A stretch of DNA of 64,000 bases, from positions 4,367,501 to 4,431,500 of the forward strand of contig CM049418.1 in NCBI GenBank assembly GCA_026929865.2. The letters are read 5' to 3'. Under the pieces are notes generated by a model that did no database searches, had not been told where the DNA came from, and worked only from the letters and a program-made list of their open reading frames with translations. The DNA comes from Hyperoplus lanceolatus. Its lineage: Eukaryota; Chordata; Actinopteri; Uranoscopiformes; Ammodytidae. The stretch's first letter is position 1. Each line of letters opens with the position of its first letter. Positions 1 through 11,944 of the stretch are shown piece after piece. A program made the translations under genes and the position numbers.

Positions 1-180
1 ACCGGAAATGCTCGTAAACGGAGACCTACGGAGACCGTCTCATTTAACAAGGCTCGTTGGCCTTAAAACCGGCCTTAAAACCGGCCTTCATAGGCCATGG
101 CCTTCATAGACCGCGAGACTGCGTCCTTCCAAGTGCGTGGTCTCTGTAATGGGACATAGCTATTAGCTATGTTCTAAAAG

Positions 181-539
181 CCATACTAACGTCCTCCCTC
201 CTACATACTCAACATGTGTATATACTCTATACTGTCTACTTAACCATCCATTGTGTATGCGAGGCTTGTTGGACCATTTACAGTGAAATATACAGAAGCG
301 ATAAAGAATTTTAAAAAAAACTTCCATGTCGTTTTCAAAAGACGCAATGCATTGTGGGGCGGTTGAGTAGGAAAAGTAACCATGGGAAAGTAACCTATTG
401 ATCCATACACAAAATCTTCCCGGAAGTAAGTACTCATCAGGGCATTTCTCGCCTGCACAAACTTGCATGCACAACCACAACATACTCCAATTGACGTCAA
501 AATGAGTATAACGTTAGTATGGATACAACGTTAGTATGG
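181..539. mobile_element. MITE-like element with CCATACTAACGT ends
   Basis: CCATACTAACGT at 181-192 is matched in reverse complement at 511-522 and again at 528-539. The interior (CCAATTGACGTCA) resembles the 5579 MITE family. No coding sequence. Confidence 0.5.
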
Positions 540-913
540 TAAAAACAGACACACAGAAAGTTGCACAGTCAAAGATACACACACTCAATATTTAGACATA
601 GAGACACATAACACTTACACACTAAATTCCACACTTAGAGACACACACATACTTACACATAGTGAGACACACAATAATGGATCAATTAGCGTTGAGCAGG
701 GACCACTTAGCCAGCTGGTTTTTATGAAACAAAGCCGTTAATGTTTTTGATTCTGAATCTTTCTCTAATCTTTTGCTCGTTACTGTAACGAGTCTTTATC
801 AGGGATTGATCTGGATATTTAACACACATCTGGACCGTGTGCTAGTGGATGGAAAACCTTTTGAAAATAATTGTATTTTATAGAATAAGACTGTGTAACG
901 TTGGACATTTATC

Positions 914-966
<53 letters not shown>

Positions 967-1470
967 GCAGTCATCCAAAGTGGTTAGCTAAGACCATCTA
1001 GTGGAAAACAGAAAGGACAGAAGGAAAACACATCCGCCATCATCTCTCTTTGGTCTGGGAACTCTCTCCGTTTGTTCTGCGCATACATCACATTACATCT
1101 TAACGGTGCACACAGGCACGCACACTCACGTAATGACATCACTGTGCGGGCTATTTAACATGGCTTTGCACTTTGTATGCAGTTTTATCCTTAAAGGTGA
1201 AGTAAGAGGTTTATTTATATTAATATAAGTGTTAAATCGCTCGTTATTCATACAGTAATGACTTACACGATGTGCATCTTTCATAAAGCCGATATCTTAG
1301 TCAGCTGCTCTGCATGTAATAAGCAATTAAACTTTATGTAGTATCCCGAAATTTTATCCAATCACAAGAGAGAACGCTACAAACCGACACCCGTCCTGAC
1401 CTGTCTCACTCATGGTCTCACTGCCGGTGCACACCAGAGCGACACATGGGTGAATGTGTATGCGCCTACA

Positions 1471-1483
1471 ATGGCGGAGCAGG
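1471..1483 (+). other. ATG-GCG-GAG-CAG before a donor-like GTAAAA
   Basis: CTACAATGGCGGAGCAG|GTAAAA has the form of a short first coding exon, but no in-frame downstream exon could be joined. The exon-like block at 6354-6433 brings a stop. Reported only as a possible start of an unidentified or noncoding transcript. Confidence 0.2.
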
Positions 1484-2004
1484 TAAAAATCCTTCCCAAT
1501 GTCTGTTTTGATGGTTTTTATCATGTTTTATCACACTTATGGATCTGAGATGATGCCAGATAACTTGCTGCTCGAAGACCGCAGTGCATTAATGTGGTGA
1601 CGTAGGGACGAGCGAGGGGACTGCTAACTGCAGTAACTGACAGGAAGTTAGCTAAAAGAACCATTCGGCTTACTGAACCTTTAACAGACTGAATTATTAT
1701 TTTCGGATCTTTGCCCAACTTTTTACTGCTCCAAACTATTGTTATTATAGTGGCCTTTAAAAATTAACTATTGTTCGACCTCTGATAAAATAGTTCCTTT
1801 AGCCTATTGTCTCATAAAGTAATTGGTTTATTAGCAGTTTTGCTGTTAAATGTTGTTAAATGTCGGGATATATCCGTGTGCCTTAGCTCACTGAATAGTC
1901 AAGAGCAGGGAGATAGACGTTTGTGGAATTTTGTCCAAACAAGGAGTTCGTAGGTTGGTAACCTTGAAGTTTAAAAGGTCAAAGACGGTTTATGTTTCCA
2001 CCTT

Positions 2005-2318
<314 letters not shown>

Positions 2319-2352
2319 TTGGTGGTCATAGGGCCAACGTCCACAGGTCACC

Positions 2353-3443
2353 AGTCTTTTTCCACAATATGAAGTGATGAGGTGAAGATGTATTTAGTTA
2401 TTTATTTATTCATTCTATAGTACTTCTTCTTCTTGGTCTTCCAACAGGTGCATTTCCCCAGAACGCCCACTATATCTAAAAAAATGTAAGGCTGTTAAGT
2501 TTGTCTGTTCTGAGCTACTGTAGAAACATGGCGATGCAACATGGCGGCCTCAGCGCTCCTATAAAAGGCTCATTCTAAGGTCATAAAGAGAGAGATTATA
2601 CACTAATTAAAACATTTAGGAAAATATCATGATTATACATTCACACTGTCTCTCTCAGTAACTTCCATTCCAGTGATGAACCTTTGAGCTGCTGGTTCTC
2701 AGTTGTTATCTTGCAGTAGTGTGTTTGAGTGTGTGTGTGTCTGTCTGTGAAAGTGTGTGTGTGTGTGTGTGAGTGTGTGTGGTTGTCTTTGAGTGTGTTA
2801 ATATATGTGTGTGTGTTTGAGTGTGTGTGTGTCTGAGCGAGTGAGTGTGGCTGTGTGAGTGTTAATATTTGTGTGTTTGTGCGACTGTATTTGTGTGTGA
2901 GTAAGAGTGTGTGTCTGTGTGTGTGTGTGTGAGTGAGAGTGTGGCTGTGTGTGTGTGTGTGTGTGTGTAGATGTGTGTGTGTGTGTGTGTGTCAGTGAGT
3001 GTGTGTCTGTCTGAGTGAGTGAGTGAGTGAGTGTGTGTGGCCTGAATGTGTGTTAATATTTGTGTGTTTGTGATTGTATTTGTGTGAGTGAGTACGAAAG
3101 AGTGTTTGAGTGAGTGAGTGAGTGTGTGTGTGTGTGTGTGTGTGTGTCTGTGTCTGTGACATTCTCCTCCAAACATATTCCCTCCTCTTCAAAGCTTAAC
3201 ACTCTACTGACATAGATTGATTGGTCCCGATCGTGACACAGTTCAGGGACGTTATAATCAGACACACTCCGCCATGTTTCTACAGTAACACAGAAGTGAC
3301 AATCTTAACGGCCTTTCACGTTTATATATATATAGTGGGCGTATTGGGGAAATGCACCTGTTGGAAGACCAAGAAGAAGAAGTACTATAGAATAAATAAC
3401 TAAATACATATTCACCTCATCACTTGATATTGTGGAAAGACTT
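2353..3443. repeat. Fold-back element with GT-rich loop
   Basis: Arms of about 180 bp (2353-2536 and 3267-3443) are reverse complements, including CTTCTTGGTCTTCCAACAGG and CTGTAGAAACATGGCG. The spacer (about 730 bp) contains a long GT/GTGA-rich tract (2725-3156). Consistent with a fold-back DNA transposon or MITE that gained a microsatellite. Confidence 0.75.
2725..3156. repeat. GT/GTGA-rich low-complexity tract
   Basis: Irregular GTGT, GAGTGA and GTCTGT units, the loop of the fold-back at 2353-3443. ORFs in it (His/Thr-rich) are not genes. Confidence 0.85.
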
Positions 3444-3870
3444 GAGGCAGTGGTGGATGATGCCATCTTTAGTAACTAGCTTTTTGTCCTTGAAGGCCAC
3501 CGTAGTATATTTTCAGCATGCTTAATCTGACCATAAGAATTGGGACATTGTAAATCTGTTTCTACCATACTATATAGCAGGGAAGTATGGGGATTGGAAC
3601 ACAGGGCTCTTTAGTTTACATTATGACCAAAGTGGGTCACCTTCAAGATACTTTACCTGCAGCCAAATGCTGTCTCTTTAAATTATAAATCAGAATTGAA
3701 TTATTAGACTTTTAAAACAAAACAAACCTCCTCCAGTAAGGAAAAAAATGCATGATCTCCGACAAGTTTCCCTTTAGGGATCAATACTGTTTCACTTGAA
3801 TATGACACAGATACATACATGTATACTTTGTTTCATACATAAAAACATGTTTATCTTCATGCATAGATTT

Positions 3871-3902
<32 letters not shown>

Positions 3903-5090
3903 CATTTGAGAAGAAAAAAAGTTGCTGCGAGGGCAATGAACTGATAAATGTCCACGGTGTTTGTCTGCATTCACTAATTATCACTTCATTTGTGTGTTAA
4001 TGTGTTTGTGTGTGTGTTTACAAGAGTGTGAGTGTGTGTGTCTGTGTGGTTGCCACCTCTAGGGAGCCACAACTGGAGCAGAGCAGTAGCACGGCAGCGT
4101 CTTCTGGCTCGAGGGCTTTTTCTTGTGTCTTCTGCAAACAGTAATTTGATTAGTAGAAGACGAAGGTTATCAGGGTTATTTATTTCCGTGTGTGTGAATC
4201 CACCTGGACGTGTGTGTGTGTGTGTGTGTGTCACACAAATCATTGTAACTTCACTGCACTTAATCTCGTGAGAAATCCTTAGATTGTTTCCGTTATTAAG
4301 CAGAAACCATCAATGGGTTTGTATAATTTGTTCTAGAATTTTGAATCTTGCTGTTTGCTTTTAACTTTAGCAAGTATCTTTACTGCTTTAGTTTGGCCTA
4401 TTAGGCTTATTATTAGGCCTACTCTACACATTTAGATGACTACAACTAAATATGCTCAACTAATTGTTTAAGTCTAGACACTGCAAGTGAATAGAGTAAC
4501 ATTCTGAACTTATAGATATCATGAAACTTTGCCAGTTGATTACTGACATTAAAACTATTTTTTTTTTTGTATTATTGTTTGTAAATGTTTGAATAAATGT
4601 TCAAATTTGGCAGTATCGAACTAGTTGTCATCTGTACATTTGAATATCTTAAAAAAAGGATAAAGCTAGAGTTTAAATCTTACATTTTATATGTACAACA
4701 TATTAGTCTCCAAAGTTTTACATGTTTGATACAGCCTTTGTACATTTTATGAATCTGAAAATACTCATAAAATGTCTCATAAATCAGACAGTGAACAACA
4801 TATGAACAAATCCTTATGTAATAACCTTCAGACTAGTGCTGAGAATGATTATGGAAAGTTTAGTTGATGCAAGTGCTTTAGAAGTTGAGATTTTTAGTTC
4901 AGACTTCTGAGTATTGAAAAAAAAAATGTGGAGATAATGTATCTTAATGTTGTATGACGACTGTCTTACGCAGTGTGTGTGTGTGTGTGTGTTGTGGAGA
5001 TGTAGTCGAGTCCTTGGGGAGTTCCTTTGGGAAGTGGGTCAACCGCTTGGCAGGGCAGGCCGGCTCGTTAGAATTGAGTGTAAACACATA
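3444..5090. other. Intergenic, no gene recognised
   Basis: AT-rich unique-looking DNA with a fragment of the CCCTGCGTTCC MITE family near 3530-3600 (TACCATACTATATAGCAGGG) and small GT tracts. No exon or RNA gene could be supported. Confidence 0.6.
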
Positions 5091-5092
5091 CA

Positions 5093-5431
<339 letters not shown>

Positions 5432-5578
5432 ATTAAAATGAAAGGGTAGATAAATGTGCAATATGTGGAACATTATTCACAATACTATGCAGTAGACTGA
5501 AGAAATTGAAAGTGTACATTATAAGGGCAATAAATAGGTTGGCTCATCAGTCAGTGCTACAGCGGGGCACTACATTCA

Positions 5579-5958
5579 CCCTGCGTTCCGAATTGCATAC
5601 TTTCTACTATATAGTATGTAGAAAAAAGATTTAGAATGGTTAGAAGTACCCGGATGTCCTACTTCATCCGGCCAAGATTGTTAGTGTTGAAAACTGCATC
5701 CTATTTGGGCGATTCTGACCCACAATCCGGTGCGCACGTAAAGTGACGTCACATCGACGAAGCCTCCATATGAAAACAAACGGGGATGCAACGGATATAA
5801 AAGCAAGAGGCAAGATCAAGGCGCAATGGTATGATGAAATAAATAAGTAAAAGTATGTCCCAATAGCATGCCTACTGCATCCTAACTAGATTACGTTTAT
5901 CGTCGGATGTAGTATGTAGAATCGAAAAAAGAAAGAGCATGGGATTCAGAACACAGGG
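5579..5958. mobile_element. MITE with CCCTGCGTTCCGAAT termini
   Basis: Imperfect inverted termini: CCCTGCGTTCCGAATTGCAT at the left; the right end reverse-complements to CCCTGTGTTCTGAATCCCAT. Interior contains repeated TATAGTATGTAG and an AAATAAGTAAAAGTATGT block shared with 51780-51895. Related copies at 181-539, 8425-8690, 21814-22470 and 23277-23420. Confidence 0.6.
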
Positions 5959-6549
5959 TCTGCTGCTGAATGAATCTGGGTGTAACACTGTGCATGGGCA
6001 TCTAAAAGAAAATTGAATATCATAGAGAAGTAGTTTTTTTTTTTATTTGTTTCTTTTCATGAGCTGTAAGCAGTAATCATCCAAATTAAACCAGAATAAA
6101 AGGCTTGACATATGTTAATGTTATGTTTAATGAATGTAAAATAGATTCAAGCTCTGTTTTCTCAATGAAATTACAGAAAAAATTAGATGCTTTATTTGTG
6201 TGTGATCACATATCTTATGTCTAATCTTGATGTATTTGATGCCACTGTAAAGCACTTTGAAAGGCCTTCTGTCTGAATTGTGCTATAGAAATCAACTTGC
6301 CTATGTGGAAAGAGCAGAAGCATTTAATTAATAATGTTCTTTCTCAATTTCAGGGTTTGGACATTGCAGTCGTGTAAAGGCAGTGTGTTGCTGACCCCTG
6401 GTGGTGGCAGAGGTGTGCTGCACATACAGTCAGTAAGTATCTGGTGATATGACGTGTGTGTGTGTGTTTGAGTGACAGACTGTGTGTGTGTGTGTGTGTG
6501 TGTTTGTATACAGCGTGTGTGTTATGTTGTTATTTATTTCTTTTTAACC

Positions 6550-6702
6550 TTCTATTTGTTACTATGGTAGTGGACTACAGTCCCCCTGTGACCATGCTTG
6601 TTGTATGTCGGTACTGTATTCCTGTGTATTGTATGTTCTATGTTGTACAGACCATGGCAAAGCAGTTTCCCCATTGGGGATCAATAAAGTAAATTCAATC
6701 TG
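6550..6702 (+). mobile_element. LINE/SINE 3'-end fragment
   Basis: Ends CCCATTGGGGATCAATAAAG, resembling the shared 3' end of L2/Rex-type LINEs and partner SINEs. No RT-coding part is recognisable upstream. Confidence 0.4.
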
Positions 6703-7461
6703 ACAATGCAAGATGTGGTCGTTGTACATTTCTTTGTGAATAGCGAGACTCCTTGTTCCTATTAAGACGTGCAAGTTGCTGCGCTTTGGCTTTCATTAGT
6801 TTATCAAGTTGTATATTTGTATGAATTGTAAATATCAAATATAGTTTAACAAATTGTCTAGATTGCATTAGAGATTATAAGGAACACAGGAAGCTAATAT
6901 AATACATTTGAATGATTGAGCTGTGGAAAAGGGGATTAAATAAGTTTATACTTCTTCCTGCTCCTTTTCAGGCATATCAAATCAATAATATGTGATTTAT
7001 TTTATTTTTTTCTGTGAAATAATTTAAACATAATTTTTGTGTTTTGTATTTTCATGCTTTTCATTTTGTGTTGTATGTTTTGAAATAAATTTAATCAATC
7101 AATCAAAATGTTAAAATAAAATATATATATGATTAGGGTAAAATGTAAAGAAATGCCTTTTTTTAATTTTATGTTAATAATTTGCTTTTGTCAGTTTTTC
7201 TTTTTTTTACTTGACTTTTCAGTATTAAGTCTTGAGAAGCCAGATTTCTTGGTTCTGAAGGATGCTCGGGGGGCGAACCAAGGGGGCGTGAATTGGGAAG
7301 GGAGATGGATCTGGTTTTAGTGGAGCAAGGGGAACTAAGGATATCATGGAGTCCAGTGTTGTAATGCGAGACCAGATCATCAGGAGTGGATAGATTGGGA
7401 ATGTCAGGGAGGCTTGGGAGGAGTGGATACTTGAAGTGAGAGTGGCAGGGTTGATATTATT

Positions 7462-7960
7462 TTATATTACAAAATGAGATATGACGGGGTTTTGTTTTTT
7501 GAGTGAGTGAGTGAGTTTAACTGTACATGAGGCGAAAATGGTCAGATTGCAGATTGATATTGTCCATGTTAACGTTATGACCAAACAGTTTAATTTATGG
7601 ATTAATCTGTCAACAGAATAGACTTCCAGAAGACTTGAGGTATCTCCAGGTGCTCTCTGGCAAAGTTGTGACTGGAAGTTTTGTAGTTTTTTAAAGAGCA
7701 GAGGCTTCTTCAGCAACCCTCCCATGAAAGACATGTCGACTGAGTTTTCTTCATATTGTGGAACCATACACATCTGTCCCAGATGCTGCAAATCTCCATA
7801 TGTAATGTTTGGTTTGGCTTTTATCTGAATTATCACTTTTCGGTGGCTGTTGTGGATATGTTTGAAGATAGTCTAGGAATAGATGTTCAGTCCCTCTTAA
7901 TTTGACTCTCCATTTGTAAATGATTTGCCTCATGGTGGACGGAAAACTTGGCAAATAGGT
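7462..7960 (-). mobile_element. Degraded Tc1-like transposase fragment
   Basis: Two overlapping minus-strand frames look like pieces of one frameshifted transposase. One begins MPSFPSTMRQIIYKWR, resembling the helix-turn-helix linker of Tc1 proteins. The other contains GGLLKKPLLFKKLQNFQ, resembling the GR..RKKPLL..K motif. No termini were identified. Confidence 0.45.
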
Positions 7961-8424
7961 TTGTTTAATTTATCCTTTGGACTAGAAAATTGATTTCCAG
8001 AAATAAAAAGTATTTGGAATTGTTAAACACACCTGCTATTTAATACAAAAATGCAGTATTGATAAAAGTAATTAATAATGGATTGGTTACACAAATAAAA
8101 CTTGAAAAAAGCTGAAAATGTTCACATACTTTCAAGCTGTACTGTGTGGTGAGTGGGTAGATGTTTTGTGTTTGGCTTGTGATGACTATTATCAATGTCA
8201 TTTATTATTTTTCCCTCAAAATGTGAAATGTCCATATATTCTAGATTGATTAGACATAAAGTGATATGTAGACCCTCTTACATTTAATTTGGTAAAGTAG
8301 AGCTCTTGAAGAACTGCATCATCTCAAAATATTCAAATATTCCAAAAGGCAAGTAAAGCAATGGATGTATTATACATAAAGTTAAACCCTGTGAAAAGTA
8401 TGTTCATTCACCCACTCAGTACTT

Positions 8425-8690
8425 GCCCTGTGTTCCAAATCACATACTCTTCCTTTTTACTACACTACATAATAAAGTACAGAAGAGTTTTAGGGCCACA
8501 GACGGGAGAGAGAAAAAAATTAGATAAGGTCTAGAATAAAGACAAATACTTGAAAATGCTATTGGAGTTGGAGTGGGGCATTTATGTATCTTCAGCATAC
8601 TACAAATGACGTGCATGTATTGAACATCTAAATCTTTCTGGCATACTAAGAAATAGTAGGGAAGTATGGGAGTGGGACTGGCAAGAATTG
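8425..8690. mobile_element. MITE fragment, CCCTGTGTTCC family
   Basis: Begins CCCTGTGTTCCAAATCACAT and shares AGCATACTACAAATGACGTG and AATAGTAGGGAAGTATGGGA with the copy at 21814. The right terminus is not clear. Confidence 0.45.
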
Positions 8691-9071
8691 GTCTGGGATC
8701 TTGTTTTGCATGTTACAATTAGTTTTTTATGTATTCAATTTCATCAGTGATCACATGTATCCCAGCACTTGCTGATGATTTATTTAAAGTTTGAAACAAC
8801 TTTTATTCAGTCTTTTATGTACTTGTGCTTCTGGGTGTTATACCCATTAATGCCACAGGGTTGCAGCATGACATTGGGAGGCTGACTGGAGTTCCTCTTT
8901 ACTTTGTTGTTGTTGTTGGTTCTGTCCGGAGGAATCAATGCAGCAACATCTCACCATGTGTTGGAGGTATAGGAGGGATGAGCTAAATATAATTTGGATT
9001 GCCATGTGTGTGACTCACCTTGCATGTGTTAGGTAAGTGTTTGTGTGGTTGACAAAATACATAGTTAACTT

Positions 9072-9412
9072 AAAGGTGCAGTGTGTAATATGAAATCATC
9101 ACAACAGTTGGTCTCTATGGGTCCTGTTCAGAGAAGCAACAGAAATTCTTGAAGAACATTCCAGCTGGTAGTTCTGATGGACACAGTGTGGCCAACTGTT
9201 TGATTCTGTGCTTCTGTAGAGTTGGTTTTGTTAGCTATCAGCGCTTCCAAAATGGCAGCGCCCATTCCTTGGTCCACGGTATGGAGAAATAAGATAATAA
9301 TGAATAAAAAAAAAAGATTCAGCTATTATCCACTAAATGAAATGTATGTATGGATATTATTTTTTTCCAAGTCTGCCATGAAAAAAAATCCCAAAATTCT
9401 ACACACTGTATG
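9072..9412. mobile_element. MITE-like repeat with AAGGTGCAGTGTGTAAT end
   Basis: Left AAAGGTGCAGTGTGTAATAT and right ACACACTGTATGTCTTA form weak inverted ends, the pattern of abundant fish hAT-type nonautonomous elements. The interior includes CAAAATGGCAGCGCC. No coding function. Confidence 0.45.
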
Positions 9413-10639
9413 TCTTACTTGAGGATAACACATACACACACCATTTGGAGGGCCTCTGCTGGCGCTGGATGTTGTTTAATTATGAACTACATTTGTAACA
9501 CAGGCAGAGCAATAGTTAGCAAATGAACAAGCTACCAGACTCACATCAAACTTGTCTTTTTTTTCTAATAAAAATGTAGAAATGGAGTGGAGGAGCAGAG
9601 AAGAGTTGGCAGAGTGAGTCCATCATCTCAGAGCTTCCTTCCTCCTGACACCTCCTTGATTTTTTATTTATTCAAGTTTAATTTATAGTGTGTAATTTAT
9701 AGGACCATTTAACTTGATGAACCTTTAATGGTAAACCTGTAACTGCTGTTGTTGATTCTGGTAGTTGAATGTCATGTTAGTCCAGGTATGTAAATGCATT
9801 GTGTTTATTTTTATACAAACATGAGCTTTGGCACACTGTTAGAGCATGCCCTAGTGAAGAGTTTTGGCTATAGGGCCTTTTCATATGGCTGCGATTTTTA
9901 AAAAATGGCGCCATTGGCTGTTATAGTACCAGTAGCTTGGGTTGTAGAACACCACCAAAGCTCATGTTTGTATCAAAAAAAAGCACAATGCTTTGACATA
10001 TCTGCTGGACTATGTATTAGAAAGAGTCTTGTTCCATGTGCTATTGACTAGAGGCAGAAAACAGATGTGTTATGTTATGTGAACATGGTGACTGGAACCA
10101 GAACCACATGCTGTGAAGTAGATGGGCAAAAGTATCTGGTGGTGGTGAGTGAGTGGTGAGTCTGTATGTATGTCTGTCTGTCTGTCTGTAACCACTCCAA
10201 AACTGCTAAGTGCTATTGTTTTTCCGTGTAGGCATCCTGGAGGAGATCTGACCAGGGAACTGACTTAACACCCCCCTTATTGGTCCGCTATGGGAGTCTT
10301 CAGGTCTCCTTATCACCTTCAGACAGATGGCCTGGTATTAATATATTGGATTCATATAGTGCTTTACTTAAGGGACACAAGAACAAACCAAAGCAAATGT
10401 AAAGTTAATGGGGCTTGGAGTTGTTGATGTAGGAGAAGAGATGGTTTTGGTGGAACTGGATATGACGAGGGACTTGGTAGAGGTAGATAAAACGGGAGCC
10501 TTTTTTGAAAAATGTCATTTGATTGTTTAGGTAGTGTTTTTGTTTTGTTGTGTTATTATTTGAATGTTGTGTGCTTATATCATGATACTATGGTCAGAGG
10601 CTGTAAAGAGAAATGAAAAGAAGTTTAACCAAGCTCAAG

Positions 10640-10940
10640 AGGTTGCTGAGGAAGTTTGTATGTGACATGGCCCCAGGGAAGGATTGGGATGGTAGGATGG
10701 TAGGGGCTGACTAGTAACCATAAGGTCTCTGGTTCCTCCTCCCAGTAACCATGAGGTCTCTGGTTCCTCCTCCCATTAACCGTAAGGCATGCACAGTGGC
10801 AGGAACCAGGGCTAGCTGGAATTTCATTGCTTGGTACCGTCATTGCCGTAGGTCTCTGGGGTGAGGTGTCTGGTTCCATCCCTGGCATCGGATAGGAGGG
10901 TGTTATTTGAAACACTAGGGCAGTGGTTGTCAAACTTTTT
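10640..10940 (+). mobile_element. tRNA-derived SINE with amplified internal unit (copy 1)
   Basis: Contains repeats of the unit AGTAACCATGAGGTCTCTGG (28-30 bp with spacer, about 2.5 copies at 10712-10790) followed by a diverged GGTTCCATCCCTGGCATC box and AGGAGGGTGTTA. Same family as copies at about 25 kb and 53.65 kb. Longer ORFs through it are repeat shadows. Confidence 0.55.
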
Positions 10941-11944
10941 TTGTAATTCCCCACTTGGAGATGGGGATATTTTTGAGCCCCACCGTTCCCCGAGTGCGTC
11001 AAGAAAATGGCAACTAAATAGGTCCAGGCCCAAAGTTTAAAATGTATTGAAATAAGAATCAAAGTACACAATTCTAGAATAGAAAATATGAGCATTTGTG
11101 TCATTAGCACAATCTAGGCCCAAATTTTAGGCAAGTCAGTATCTGAGTCTTAGGCCTGCATTGGTGGCTGCAATGAGCTTGTTTTGCACAGCACATATTT
11201 TCAAATAGGGCTGAAGGCTCAATACTGCATCTGTAGTAGGGATGGAGATGGCTGCTTTTTATTGATATCGATACCATTAGTCTCCTTAACAATTTGAGAG
11301 TCCTTATCGATACCACTATTGATACTTTTCTATTATTTTGTTGAAAGATGCTTCAATATTACTGCTTTAATTGCCTATAAGATGATCAGAGCTCAAAATA
11401 GGATGTTAAACGGGAATAAATCCATATTTACTATCTATTTTATATTGCTGGGAAAACAAGTTTTTCACCAAACCACATATACAAGTTTCTAGTGGAAAAA
11501 TATTTTTTTCTTTTGTATTGTTGAACACATCTTGATGACCTTTTATAGACATTTGCCTAATTTTATGACGACCTGAACTATATTTGACACCATTAGCTAC
11601 TTTTTTTAAGCAAATTCTATATCCTGCATTTAACGTGGTTGGCTTGGATCACTATTTTTGACAGGACTTTCTCCACCGTCTGGTTGTGTGATTACTACCG
11701 CTGCTTTGAATGACTGTTGATGCGCACGGTGCAGACTCGGACTCCGAGCCCGACTCCACACCGTCTGACGCAGCAGCAGCTGACGGAGTTTTTTTTTTTT
11801 AACTTTACGAAACTGAGTTGGAGGAGTTTGAAGGTGAGACAGTTGACGGTAGGCCTACAACACTTTTTTTGTAACTTTCTTTTATTGGTTTTATGTAGAG
11901 TATGGTCAAAAAGAGAGAAAGTTAGAGAAGATATAAAGTGGGGA

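Noticed and set aside
6354..6433. Exon-like block after TTTCTCAATTTCAG
   Set aside because: Contains stops in the frame expected from the ATG at 1471 and has no recognisable product; could be noncoding, but not supportable as a gene.
10625..11110. 161-codon minus-strand ORF
   Set aside because: Antisense to the amplified units of a SINE; no protein domain.
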